This document shows, one piece after another, positions 1 through 8,463 of a stretch of 50,243 nucleotides of DNA. Position 1 is the first letter of the stretch. Each line of letters opens with the position of its first letter. Origin of the DNA: a bacterium (lineage in GTDB: Bacteria > UBP6 > UBA1177 > JAKLFG01). The notes beneath the pieces are model-generated. The model ran no database searches. It saw only the letters and a list, made by a program, of their open reading frames with translations, and had not been told where the DNA came from. Location: positions 1-50,243 of the forward strand of contig JAKLFG010000012.1 of the NCBI GenBank assembly GCA_022711315.1, written 5' to 3'. A program made the position numbers and the translations under genes.

Positions 1-948
1 CATCGCCAGATAGAGGACGCCGTCGTCGGCGAACAGGAAGCCCTCCGGCATATCGTCGCTGTGATCGGCCGGTACCGTTCCGGTGGATGATATCGGCTGT
101 GCGGGCGTCTTCGTTCCCTCGAGATGGCGGGCAAGTGAACGGAAGCCGAACCGTTCTATGAAGGCTCGGAACCGTTCGGGGTCGGGCCCGTCCCATGGCT
201 CGGCGGGGAGTGGCGGCAGGGCGATGTCGGGGATAAGCGATACCAGTTCCCGCGACAGTATCAACTGGTCGCGGAAGTTCAGGAATTTGTCCCGCAGTTT
301 CGGCGAAAGCGCATCGAGGTGGGCATAGATGTCCTCAATGTCGGCGTATTCGGAAAGTAATTTCGCCGCCGTTTTGGGGCCGACCCCGGGGAGGCCGGGG
401 ATGTTGTCGGAGGAGTCACCGCTCATCGCGAGAAGGTCGCGCAGTTTCACGGGCGGTACCCCGAACTTCTCGGTCACCGCGGCCGCGTCGACGATCCGCT
501 CTTTCACCCCGTCGTAGAGAAAGGTCTTCTCGTCGATGAGTTGCATCAGATCCTTGTCGGAACTGACGACGATAACCTCGTCGCCGGGGTACGCCTTGCG
601 TATCGCCGCGATGACATCGTCGGCCTCGTAGCCCGGCACCGCCATCGCGGTGAGTCCGAGCGCATCCAGCATCTCCGGGATATGGGCGAACTGGACGCGC
701 AGTTCCTCGTCGAGTTCCTTGCGGTTCGCCTTGTAATCGGGGTAGCGTTCGCGGCGCACCGTATCGCGGCCGCAATCGAGCGCCGCCACCGCCCGGAAGG
801 TGCTGAACCGCTTGGCGACGCGCAGGAACATGGCGGCGCAGCCGTATATGGCGTTGACCGGGCTCCCGTCGGGGGCATGCATCGGTGGCAGGGCATGGTA
901 GGCACGGAACAGGTAGGCCGAGACATCGAGCACGAGTATGCGTGTCAT
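1..948 (-). CDS. polA: DNA polymerase I, N-terminal 5'-3' exonuclease part (runs off window)
   Basis: The 316 visible residues form the FEN-like 5' nuclease domain of DNA polymerase I, which removes RNA primers and nicked strands in replication and repair. Visible landmarks are the first metal-binding Asp (residue 8, LVLDVSAYLFRA), YEADDVIA near 107-114, SSDKDLMQL near 129-137, and the helix-hairpin-helix GDSSDNIPG...GVGPKTA at 177-194. From about residue 280 a linker begins toward the 3' exonuclease-like and polymerase domains outside the window. The ATG overlaps the stop of the upstream PfkB gene by four bases (ATGA), so the two are probably translationally coupled. A stand-alone exonuclease would normally stop near residue 280-300; the frame is still open at the edge, which favours full PolA. 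Confidence 0.93.
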   Translation of the reverse strand, partial: MTRILVLDVSAYLFRAYHALPPMHAPDGSPVNAIYGCAAMFLRVAKRFSTFRAVAALDCGRDTVRRERYPDYKANRKELDEELRVQFAHIPEMLDALGLTAMAVPGYEADDVIAAIRKAYPGDEVIVVSSDKDLMQLIDEKTFLYDGVKERIVDAAAVTEKFGVPPVKLRDLLAMSGDSSDNIPGLPGVGPKTAAKLLSEYADIEDIYAHLDALSPKLRDKFLNFRDQLILSRELVSLIPDIALPPLPAEPWDGPDPERFRAFIERFGFRSLARHLEGTKTPAQPISSTGTVPADHSDDMPEGFLFADDGVLYLAM

Positions 949-1919
949 ATCCCGATGGCTCTCCGTATCTCCCCCCACTCGTGATCGTCCATCTTGGCGC
1001 CGACCCGGCAGATGACCCGCGAGGCGAGGAGAGAACCGATCGCGCCGCACCGCTCGGACGGGAGGTCGCGCAGGAGTCCGTAGAGGAAGCCGGCGGCATA
1101 CAGATCGCCCGCGCCGGTCGTGTCGAGGCAGGGGGCCGACACCGCCGCGATCCTTGTCGTGATGCCGTTGCGGGAGACGATGGAGCCCTCCTTGCCGAGT
1201 TTGACGATGACGGTGGGACAGGTCGCGGCCATCATCGGGAGCGCCTCCTCCGGCGGACGACCGGTGAAGGCCTGCGCCTCCTCTTCGTTGGCGAAGAGGA
1301 TATCTATGAGCCGTCGCGCGGCGAGCGAACGAAGGAACTCGATATTCTCGGACACGACATTGTGGCTCGCGAGATCGAGCGAGACGCGTGCGCCGCTTTG
1401 CCGGGCGACCGACAGCGCCTGTTCAAGGAGCGCGTGGTCCTGCACGAGATATCCCTCGATATGAACGATGGCGGCGTCGGCGAACATCCCGGCGTGCAGA
1501 TCGGCGGCCGATAATTTCACGGCGGCGCCGAGATAGGTGGCGAAGGTCCGTTCGCCGTCGGGGGTGATGAGCGCCACGGCGCGTCCCGTTTCGGGACCGT
1601 CGATCAGCAGGCGTGGCACGATGCCGCACCCGGTAAGGTCATCGAGGAAATAGTGTCCCCACTCGTCGTCGCTCACCTTGCCGACAAACGAGCAGGGGAC
1701 GCCGAGCCGGGTCAGGCCATGCACGGTGTTCGCCGCCGAACCGCCCGAACTGACCGTGCGGGAGAGGCGACCGGTCGCGTCGAGTACCGCGCGGGACCGT
1801 TCGAGGTCGACGAGGTTCATGGTCCCGCGGGGAAGGCCCAGGCGACGCAGGAGCGAGTCATCGGGAAGCGTTATGAGGATATCGACGAGCGCGTTGCCGA
1901 TGCCGACGACCGTCGTCAT
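945..1919 (-). CDS. PfkB-family carbohydrate/nucleoside kinase
   Basis: A 324-residue ribokinase/PfkB-fold kinase of the adenosine kinase-like branch, which phosphorylates a sugar or nucleoside hydroxyl with ATP. The N-terminal signature GGSAANT lies at residues 59-65, and the C-terminal PfkB signature DTTGAGD at 266-272 supplies the anion hole and catalytic base (Asp272). The length is normal for the family. Substrate cannot be read from the sequence; adenosine, fructose or another sugar are all possible. An AAGGGAA ribosome site precedes the ATG. It lies 53 bases after the 5'-nucleotidase gene and overlaps polA, so a nucleotide-salvage role is plausible but inferred. Confidence 0.88.
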   Translation of the reverse strand: MTTVVGIGNALVDILITLPDDSLLRRLGLPRGTMNLVDLERSRAVLDATGRLSRTVSSGGSAANTVHGLTRLGVPCSFVGKVSDDEWGHYFLDDLTGCGIVPRLLIDGPETGRAVALITPDGERTFATYLGAAVKLSAADLHAGMFADAAIVHIEGYLVQDHALLEQALSVARQSGARVSLDLASHNVVSENIEFLRSLAARRLIDILFANEEEAQAFTGRPPEEALPMMAATCPTVIVKLGKEGSIVSRNGITTRIAAVSAPCLDTTGAGDLYAAGFLYGLLRDLPSERCGAIGSLLASRVICRVGAKMDDHEWGEIRRAIGI

Positions 1920-1972
1920 GGGTCAATTCCCTTCAGTGTCGGGGGGTTCGTTCGGGGTGCGGGAACGGGTCA

Positions 1973-3538
1973 TTATTGCACGATGGTGAGGCGGCCCATC
2001 TCCGGTTTGGGGAATTTCTTGTTCTTCTTGAGGTACTCGACCAGTATGGCCGGCAGGGAGATGAAGGTGTCCTTCTTGTTCTTCAGGTCCTTGAGCATGG
2101 TGTAGCCGTCGCCGCCGTTGGCGATGAAACTGTTTATCGCGAAGGTGTAGACCTTGTTCTTATCGAGCGGCTTACCGCCGACCTTGATGTCGAGCGCGGA
2201 CCCCTTGTATATCTTCATCGAGATACCAGACACTTGCAGGAAGCCGCCGGCCCCTTGGCCTTTCTGGGCGAAGTAATCGAGGACATCCTGCAGTTCCTTG
2301 CCTTTTATCTTGCCGACGAACAGGGTGTCGAGGAAGGGGAACATCGAGTACAGTTCCCGTTCGGTTATCTTGCCGGCCGGCAGGCCCTGCCGTATCGAGC
2401 CGGCGTTGAAGAAGGCGAGGTCGGTCTTGCCGCGTTCGCGCATGATGTCGGCGATAATGTCGCCGAGCTCTATCTCCTTGAATCGCGCCTCTTCGCGGTA
2501 ACCCGCAAGCGGGGTCTCAATGGTGCCGAGGACCGTTTCGGAGAATTCGCACTTGAAGCCGGCGAGCATATCGAGCATCGCCTTGTTCTCCTTGATCTCC
2601 TTTTCCATGAACTGGTAGGATATGTTGTTGCCGCTCCCCACCTTTTTCTTGAGATTGATGGGGTACATCTTGAAGTAGTTCTTGGTGATCTTGCCGCCCT
2701 TCACGAACAGGTCGAACCGGCCGAGCCATTTGCCCATGCCTTCGGTCTGGATGAGGAGCGAGTCGCCTATCTTGACCGGCGCGTAGAACTGGCGATGGGT
2801 GTGGCCGCCGACGATGAGATCGACGCCCGGTACCGAGCGTGCGAGGAAGTTGTCGCCCTCGAACCCGTCGTAACTTTTGTCGGTGTCGAAGTACCCGAGG
2901 TGGGTAAGCGCGATCACCAGGTGATTGTTCTTCTTGAGAAGAGGCACCCGCGTCTTCGCCTCCTGTATCGGGTCGGTGACCACGATGTCGCCCGAGAGTC
3001 CGGCGGTGGTTATCTGCTCTATCTCGCGGGTCGATAGGCCGAGTATCGCGACCTTAAGCCCGCTGTCGAAGGTCTTCTCGATGTATTCGCGGTCGGCGAG
3101 CGGCTTGGTGCCGCCCTCTTTGTAGATGTTCGCCGATATCCAATCGAATTTGGACTCCTTCTTCATCTCGTTGAAGGTGTCTATGCCGAAGAAGAGGTCA
3201 TGGTTGCCGACGACCGTCGCGTCGAAGCCGACGAGGTTCATCCCCTTCACGACCGGAAGGTTCTTGCAGACATTGCTACGCGGGTCGCCGAGCGCGATAT
3301 CGCCCCCCATGAGCACCAGCACATCCCCGCCTTTGCCCTGCACCTCGGCGCGGATCTGGTCCACGAGCGTCTTAACGGCGGCGAGTCCGCCGATGCCGGG
3401 ATTGTCGGACTCGTCATACTGCCAAGCCATTCCATGGATATCGTTCATGAAAAGCACGGTCAGCATGGTCTCCTTTTCCTGCGCCCCGACGAGGACGGTG
3501 AGAAAAAGGATAACAGAGAACACCAATGATCTAGCCAT
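1973..3538 (-). CDS. Secreted 5'-nucleotidase / 2',3'-cyclic phosphodiesterase family
   Basis: A 521-residue UshA/CpdB-type metallophosphoesterase that dephosphorylates nucleotides outside the cytoplasm. A signal peptide (MARSLVFSVILFLTVLVGAQ) is followed by the calcineurin-like domain with NDIHG (32-36), GGD (78-80), GNHD (111-114) and GGHTH (244-248), which ligate two metals. The C-terminal half is the substrate-binding 5_nucleotid_C domain. The frame extends upstream, but the ATG at 3538 has a clear AAGGAG site seven bases before it and starts the signal peptide, so I chose it. The mature N terminus carries no lipobox, so the protein is probably periplasmic. It is followed by a PfkB kinase, fitting nucleotide scavenging. 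Confidence 0.9.
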   Translation of the reverse strand: MARSLVFSVILFLTVLVGAQEKETMLTVLFMNDIHGMAWQYDESDNPGIGGLAAVKTLVDQIRAEVQGKGGDVLVLMGGDIALGDPRSNVCKNLPVVKGMNLVGFDATVVGNHDLFFGIDTFNEMKKESKFDWISANIYKEGGTKPLADREYIEKTFDSGLKVAILGLSTREIEQITTAGLSGDIVVTDPIQEAKTRVPLLKKNNHLVIALTHLGYFDTDKSYDGFEGDNFLARSVPGVDLIVGGHTHRQFYAPVKIGDSLLIQTEGMGKWLGRFDLFVKGGKITKNYFKMYPINLKKKVGSGNNISYQFMEKEIKENKAMLDMLAGFKCEFSETVLGTIETPLAGYREEARFKEIELGDIIADIMRERGKTDLAFFNAGSIRQGLPAGKITERELYSMFPFLDTLFVGKIKGKELQDVLDYFAQKGQGAGGFLQVSGISMKIYKGSALDIKVGGKPLDKNKVYTFAINSFIANGGDGYTMLKDLKNKKDTFISLPAILVEYLKKNKKFPKPEMGRLTIVQ

Positions 3539-3570
3539 TGTTCGCTCCTTCATTATGCCACTGTAACTAC

Positions 3571-4131
3571 CTACCATTGAGCCCCGTTCTTCAATTCTTC
3601 CAGAGAATATAGTGTGTCGGGGGAAGAAGTCAAATAGTTGCGCGAGTATTTTACATAGTTGTCGGCCGACCGTTTCAGGGAAAGCCGCTCCTCTTCGGTC
3701 AGCGGTCGTTTGACCATCGCCGGGTTCCCCGCGACGAGGACCCCGTCGGGAATGACGGTGCCGGTGCGCAGGAGCGACCCGGCGGCCACCATGACCTCGG
3801 AGCCGACCCGACACCCGTCGAGGAGCACCGCTCCCATGCCGATGAGCGTCCGGTCACCTATGATAGAGCCGTGGATGACGGTATGGTGGGCTATCGTCAC
3901 CTCGTCGCCGATCTCGGTCGGATACTTCGCCGCGGTGACATGGATGACGGCGTTGTCCTGTACATTGGTGCGCGCGCCGATACGGATGTGGTTGACATCG
4001 CCGCGTACGATGACGCCGAACCAGATGTTCGTCTCAGGGCCGACCGTAACATCGCCGATGAGGGTGGCGCCGCGGAAGACGACCGCGCTCTCATCGATGC
4101 GAGGGAAGGTGTCGAGGTATCCGGCGATCAT
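3571..4131 (-). CDS. Gamma-class carbonic anhydrase-like hexapeptide protein
   Basis: A 186-residue left-handed beta-helix protein of the YrdA/PaaY/CaiE group. Hexapeptide repeats run from about residue 15 to 150. The three zinc-ligand histidines of gamma carbonic anhydrases are at the expected places (His64, His82 or His83, and His87 in the AHHTVIHG stretch). The loop that carries the proton-shuttle Glu in archaeal Cam is short, as in the bacterial homologues, many of which have little measured activity. A C-terminal helix follows from residue 150. It starts one base after the GGDEF gene ends and lies 32 bases before the nucleotidase. Enzymatic carbonic anhydrase activity is family-level inference. 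Confidence 0.88.
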   Translation of the reverse strand: MIAGYLDTFPRIDESAVVFRGATLIGDVTVGPETNIWFGVIVRGDVNHIRIGARTNVQDNAVIHVTAAKYPTEIGDEVTIAHHTVIHGSIIGDRTLIGMGAVLLDGCRVGSEVMVAAGSLLRTGTVIPDGVLVAGNPAMVKRPLTEEERLSLKRSADNYVKYSRNYLTSSPDTLYSLEELKNGAQW

Positions 4132-4132
4132 G

Positions 4133-5083
4133 TCAAGCCATCTCGAAACTGTCGCGCGACCGTCTTTTGGCGCGGTACATCGCCTCGTCGGCCTTGGCGA
4201 TGACCTCCTTGGCGGTGCGACCGTCCTCGGGGAACCCGGCCCAGCCGTAACTGGCGGCGATCCTGAAGGATGCGCCGTCTATCACAAAATCGTGTTTCCG
4301 GATGTTCTCCCAGAGGCGTTCGACGACCACCTGTGCGTTCCGTTTGGGAGTGTAGGGGAGGAACACGACGAATTCGTCGCCGCCGTAGCGGAACGCCACA
4401 TCGGCCTTGCGGAGGTGCTGGAGCATCACCTGGCCGATCTCGCGCAGGAGGCGCGATCCGACGATGTGGCCGTGCGAGTCGTTGACCAGTTTGAAGTGAT
4501 CGAGGTCGAAGAAGATGAGCGAGAATTCCGAGAAATAGCGGCCCGCCTGTTGGATCGCCTGGTCGATGATCGAGAAGAGGTGTCGTGTATTGTAGAGTCC
4601 CGTTACCTCGTCGATGATGGTAAGTTGCTTGATCCGTTCGATCTTCGCTATCTTACGGACCGCCTCGCGCACTATGTCGGCGAACAGGTCGGCCTGTACT
4701 GCGAGGAGCGGGTCGTTCTCCAGCGAGGTGGAAAGGCAGAGCCAGGCCTCGCCCCATACCTTTTGGTCGTCCTGATGACCGATGGGGAAAAAGAAGAACC
4801 GGTCGGTCCCCATTTCGGGCAGAGCGATGTCGGGGCGGTGGCAGGCGCCGTCCATCGGTATGAAGGAAAGGTCGCCGGGTATCGCGATCGGGAAATGGAG
4901 CGTCTTGCGCGCCGGGTAGGCGACCTGCACCCAGTAGCGATCATCGCGCCGGGTCACGACGGCGGAAGGATGATCGGTGAACAGGTCGGCCGCTATCTCG
5001 ATGGCCCGGGAGAAGAGGAAATCGAACTCGTCGGCCTCGAGAAGCCGCCGGATGACCGGTATGATGGGGGAGATGTCATGCAT
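4133..5083 (-). CDS. Diguanylate cyclase (GAF-like sensor plus GGDEF)
   Basis: A 316-residue soluble enzyme predicted to make cyclic di-GMP from two GTP. The C-terminal domain (about 150-310) has DEVTGLYNTRHLF, the metal-binding FFDLDHFK and an intact GGDEF active site at 234-238. The product-inhibition I-site RxxD is present as RKAD at 225-228, exactly five residues before GGDEF. The first ~145 residues look like a GAF-type sensor; no ligand is evident. There is no membrane segment. The start overlaps the small membrane-protein gene upstream by eight bases, which suggests coupled expression. Confidence 0.92.
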   Translation of the reverse strand: MHDISPIIPVIRRLLEADEFDFLFSRAIEIAADLFTDHPSAVVTRRDDRYWVQVAYPARKTLHFPIAIPGDLSFIPMDGACHRPDIALPEMGTDRFFFFPIGHQDDQKVWGEAWLCLSTSLENDPLLAVQADLFADIVREAVRKIAKIERIKQLTIIDEVTGLYNTRHLFSIIDQAIQQAGRYFSEFSLIFFDLDHFKLVNDSHGHIVGSRLLREIGQVMLQHLRKADVAFRYGGDEFVVFLPYTPKRNAQVVVERLWENIRKHDFVIDGASFRIAASYGWAGFPEDGRTAKEVIAKADEAMYRAKRRSRDSFEMA

Positions 5084-5444
5084 CGTCGCCGTGTTCCTCG
5101 TCGTCGCTTTGTTCGGCCCCGTTCCTCACCCGTACGAGCGGCACTATAAGCAGGATGAGCGAAATAGTCAAAGTTATCGAAAAGATGACCTTGCCCATGG
5201 CTATCTGCGAAAGGTTATTCCGTGCACTCATGAGATCGCGGCCGAGTCGCTGTTGCTGTTCGGCCGGAAGTTGTTCCCAGACGCTCACCTCGTAGCGGGG
5301 GTCCGCCGCTATCTCCTCGAGATGGCGTTCGGCACTATCGTGGAAGATGACCGACAGGATCAGGAAGATCCCGCTGGTCACGACGCCGATAACGCCCCAT
5401 TTGAAGGGGCTCGCCCTGAGTGTCTTCCGGAACCTTTTTTTCAT
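5076..5444 (-). CDS. Small two-TM membrane protein, unknown function
   Basis: A 122-residue protein with a basic N terminus (MKKRFRKTLR), a first TM at about 16-35, a ~50-residue probably periplasmic loop containing a WEQLPAEQQQRLGRDL helix, and a second TM at about 84-103. It ends in an acidic tail (SDDEEHGDDA). I do not recognise the family. The start is fixed by the ATGA overlap with the beta-barrel gene upstream, and its end overlaps the GGDEF gene by eight bases. This wedges it between an outer-membrane protein and a c-di-GMP enzyme, so it may link envelope events to that signal, but this is only context. Confidence 0.75.
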   Translation of the reverse strand: MKKRFRKTLRASPFKWGVIGVVTSGIFLILSVIFHDSAERHLEEIAADPRYEVSVWEQLPAEQQQRLGRDLMSARNNLSQIAMGKVIFSITLTISLILLIVPLVRVRNGAEQSDDEEHGDDA

Positions 5445-7162
5445 AGTTTCACCTCCAGTTCCATTTTCATGCCCTTGAAATCGGGCAGGTACCGGCAGAC
5501 GCCGCCGAGGCAGGTGAGCCCGCCGCGCATCAGGCCGCCGAACACCGACAGGCGGATGTCCCGGTAGGAGACCCCGATCGAGCCGCCCGGGTAATATTCC
5601 GAAACGCGCTTCTCGTATTCGGGGACACTGTTGTAGTAATAGGTGCCGATGTAGGAGGCGAAGAGCAGATTTTTCCACGACAGGTCGAGGATATGCCGCT
5701 GTTCGATCGCGCCCTGTTCCTCGGGGGTTTTGTGGAGCGTCAGGTCCCGCCGGTACAGTTCGAGATTGAGTTTGGCCGAAAAGCCGGCGATGCCGAGACC
5801 GGCGATGAGTTGCGTATAGAGCGTCTCGCCGTAGTAATCGTCGTTCGATGGGCCGTTCACCTTCAGGTACCCCGCCTTGGCGCTTACGGTCACCGGGTCG
5901 AAGCGCCGCTCCAGAGAACCGCCGGCGAACCAGTAATCCTCTTTGAGCGACAGATCCTCTTCGTATTCCCAGTGCTCGCGGTAGGGGTTCGAGAGGCCGC
6001 CGATGAATTCGGCCGACGCGGTGAGCCCGGTCAGGTCCCTGTCGGTGAACTGGACCCGGGTCCGGAGCCCCATGGTGTTAAGGTCGTTGAGGAGCGGCAG
6101 GTTATCCCAGACGAGGGCGGGCGGCTTGAAATAACGGCGCGAGAAATCGAGATCCTCCATGCGCCGGTAGTTGAGCCAGTAGCGTTCGTACCGTTTCCCT
6201 TCCACCGTTATGGTCAGTCGGCTCTTGCTGATGTCGTGCCAGTTGATGATGGAGAAATAGAGCGCGTTGGCGAGGGTCAGGTCGGTCCGTTTCCGGGTGT
6301 CGCCCCACTCCGCCTCGCGCGTCCAGCGGTCGGCTCCGGCAGGCAGAAGGGTGGCGCCGAGGTAGACGGTGGTGCGCGGTATCAGGCGGTAGGCGTCGGC
6401 GTAGAGCCCGACGATATGAAAGTATTTGCTCTGGTAGGTGCGTGGCGAGTCGGGATCGTCCCACCGCTGGCGGTCGAGGGTGTAGTCGCCGTAGAGGCCG
6501 CCCCCGTACTCGACGCCGGTGTCGACCATGCCCGCGATACGGTACCCCGCCTCGCTTCCCCAGAGGATGTCGTTCGCCTCCGCCATCCGTTCGAGCGTCG
6601 CACGGTCGCGCAGAAGGGGGTTGGCGACGCCGCCGAAGGCCTTGGCATGCAGGTCGCCCGACCGGACCGTGACCGATCCGCCGCGGAGCGCGTTGTCCTC
6701 TCCCGCAGGGTCCTTGAGGAGCGAGAAGAGCAGACCGCGATTCATGCTCTCGTGGAGATCTCCCGCCGTGACGGTGACGATCGGCCAGTTCATCTTGAGA
6801 TAGATGCGGTCGAGGGCGTGCATCCAGCCGTGATTGAATGCCTCCGGTGCGTAGCGATAGTCGAAATTCTTCACCTTGTCGTCGGGGCCGCGACCGAGGA
6901 ACAGCAGAAGGTTCTTGCGCATGCCGACGGTGTAGCGGTCGTAGGTGCCCTCGACGAACAGTTCGTGGGAAAGGTCGGTGTAATCATCGGGTATCGCGGC
7001 GTCGGTGCTCTGATAGTCAAAACGGATGTTGACGCGGCTCGATGAATAGCCGGTGAACCGCGGCGGCAACGGCTCGGTGTTCTCCGGGGCCTTCGGGGCG
7101 ATCGAGGTCTCCTGCCCGGTCAGCGTGGAGAACAAAAGCAATGCGATGAGGAACGGTCGCAT
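5441..7162 (-). CDS. Outer-membrane beta-barrel protein, DUF6029-like
   Basis: A 573-residue protein with a signal peptide ending near LTGQ. The rest is rich in alternating aromatic/hydrophobic strands and Gly-Asp turns typical of a 16-20-strand barrel. It ends in a strand finishing with Leu (KMELEVKL), consistent with BAM recognition. The AGDLHESMNRGLLFSLLKD stretch near 135-155 resembles DUF6029-type barrels of unknown function, a resemblance from memory. The protein contains only two cysteines, CLGGVC near the final hairpin. The genes on its upstream side encode two thioredoxin-fold lipoproteins, so the pair may be a disulfide substrate. No strong ribosome site is visible, so translation may rely on the preceding gene seven bases away. 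Confidence 0.72.
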   Translation of the reverse strand: MRPFLIALLLFSTLTGQETSIAPKAPENTEPLPPRFTGYSSSRVNIRFDYQSTDAAIPDDYTDLSHELFVEGTYDRYTVGMRKNLLLFLGRGPDDKVKNFDYRYAPEAFNHGWMHALDRIYLKMNWPIVTVTAGDLHESMNRGLLFSLLKDPAGEDNALRGGSVTVRSGDLHAKAFGGVANPLLRDRATLERMAEANDILWGSEAGYRIAGMVDTGVEYGGGLYGDYTLDRQRWDDPDSPRTYQSKYFHIVGLYADAYRLIPRTTVYLGATLLPAGADRWTREAEWGDTRKRTDLTLANALYFSIINWHDISKSRLTITVEGKRYERYWLNYRRMEDLDFSRRYFKPPALVWDNLPLLNDLNTMGLRTRVQFTDRDLTGLTASAEFIGGLSNPYREHWEYEEDLSLKEDYWFAGGSLERRFDPVTVSAKAGYLKVNGPSNDDYYGETLYTQLIAGLGIAGFSAKLNLELYRRDLTLHKTPEEQGAIEQRHILDLSWKNLLFASYIGTYYYNSVPEYEKRVSEYYPGGSIGVSYRDIRLSVFGGLMRGGLTCLGGVCRYLPDFKGMKMELEVKL

Positions 7163-7169
7163 CGGCGCG

Positions 7170-7724
7170 TCAGTCGGCCGTCAGGGCATCGAGTTCGCGG
7201 ATGGTCCGGTCGCCGTCGCCCGGTTCGTAGCCGGTGTGGCTGGAAACGACCGTGCCGTTGCGGTTCACGAGGATCGAATAAGGTACTGTGTCGCCGCCGG
7301 GGATGAGCGAGGCGATCCGCGACTTGGTCGGGTCCACGAGCACCGGGAAGGGGAGGTTGCTCTCGATGACGAAGGCGCGTACCTTGTCCATGCTTTCTTC
7401 GGTGTCGGTCGAAACGGCGACGAACTCGACCGTATCGCGGTAGCGGTCGTAGATGGCGGCGAGATCGCGTAACTCCGCCTTGCAGGGGTCGCACCAGGTC
7501 GCCCAGAAGGCGACGAGCAGGTGTTTCTTGCCGCGGATATCGCCGAACGAGAAGCGACCGCCGTCCCATGTCGCCAGATCGAGCGTGAAATCCCCACCCG
7601 GTGAGGCCGGGGCGTTCGCAACGGGCGCCGCAGGCGACGGTGCGGGACCGGTGTTCTCGGTGGAGGCGCAGGACCCCGAAAGAAAAAGCGCCGTGGCACA
7701 CATCGCGAGAAGGGTGCGGATCAT
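7170..7724 (-). CDS. TlpA/ResA-like thioredoxin-fold lipoprotein
   Basis: A 184-residue periplasmic thiol-disulfide protein. The N terminus is a type II signal with Cys19 as predicted lipid site (FLSGSC), followed by a Pro/Ala-rich linker to about residue 43. The AhpC/TSA-type thioredoxin domain then shows AFWATWCDPCK, the active-site WCxxC, and a cis-Pro region TVPYSILVN. This family reduces or rearranges disulfides outside the cytoplasm, often for cytochrome c maturation or specific clients. I chose the ATG at 7724 because a GGAG site lies eight bases upstream and the signal peptide begins there. It lies 16 bases after another Trx-like lipoprotein gene and seven bases before a barrel gene. 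Confidence 0.88.
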   Translation of the reverse strand: MIRTLLAMCATALFLSGSCASTENTGPAPSPAAPVANAPASPGGDFTLDLATWDGGRFSFGDIRGKKHLLVAFWATWCDPCKAELRDLAAIYDRYRDTVEFVAVSTDTEESMDKVRAFVIESNLPFPVLVDPTKSRIASLIPGGDTVPYSILVNRNGTVVSSHTGYEPGDGDRTIRELDALTAD

Positions 7725-7740
7725 CGGATACTCCGGATCC

Positions 7741-8439
7741 TCAGAGTTCATCAAGCCAGAATTGGATGGCGTGCTCCTGATTGTCGGAAAGGGAGCTGTC
7801 CCACCCTTCAAAATAATTGAGTATCTTCATCGAGGTTGCGTCGATGAGGGCGTTGGTCGGGTATCCGGCCATGATGTATTTGCCCATCGTCGCCTGCATA
7901 TCCGTCTTGAGGTAGCCGTAGATGAACTTGGCCTTGTCGCCGTAGCCGTCTATCATCGCGTTGCGCATGTTGTTCAGTTTTTCCGGCTCCTTGGAGGGCT
8001 GAGGGCCCGACAGCAGACCGTTCTCGATGAAGATGATCTCGAGTCCGCCGTCTATGTACTCCTTTTTGTAGAGTTCGGGCAGGTCGCTCTTCTCGACATT
8101 GCAGTAGGGGCAGTCGTAGGCGGAGAAGATGAGCCAGATGAGCTTTTTCTTCTTGTAGAAATGGCCGAGGGTCCATTCCACATTCTCGTGATCGAAGAAG
8201 GTGATGTTCGCGGCGATGTCGTCGACCTGATTGCTGGTCGGGGTCTCTTGGGGATACTCGGGGAGCGGTTCGGCGGTGTCGATGTCGGCGATCTCATCGG
8301 CGACGATGTCGTCTGCCGTCGCCGTTTCATCGGAGGCGGGGCTGTTGTCGGTAGCGGGGTCGTTGTCGTCGCCGCAGGCCGGCAGTATCGCCAGCAGGAT
8401 CGCGAAAAGGACCGTCGTGAAAAGTCTGTTTTTGGTCAT
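7741..8439 (-). CDS. Thioredoxin-like lipoprotein with acidic linker and CPYC motif
   Basis: A 232-residue lipoprotein. The signal peptide ends in ILPAC (Cys22), followed by an Asp/Thr/Ala-rich acidic linker to about residue 68, a style shared by other lipoproteins here. The C-terminal part is thioredoxin-like: an IFSAYDCPYCNVEKSDL segment carries a CPYC active site like glutaredoxin or DsbG/DsbC. The fold continues with GYPTNALIDATSMKI, the cis-Pro region. An AGGAGAGG ribosome site precedes the start. It overlaps nothing but sits 24 bases from the PP2C gene and 16 from the TlpA-like gene. The oxidase, isomerase or reductase role cannot be decided from sequence. Confidence 0.82.
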   Translation of the reverse strand: MTKNRLFTTVLFAILLAILPACGDDNDPATDNSPASDETATADDIVADEIADIDTAEPLPEYPQETPTSNQVDDIAANITFFDHENVEWTLGHFYKKKKLIWLIFSAYDCPYCNVEKSDLPELYKKEYIDGGLEIIFIENGLLSGPQPSKEPEKLNNMRNAMIDGYGDKAKFIYGYLKTDMQATMGKYIMAGYPTNALIDATSMKILNYFEGWDSSLSDNQEHAIQFWLDEL

Positions 8440-8463
8440 GGGGAGCCTCTCCTATCGTTAAGG

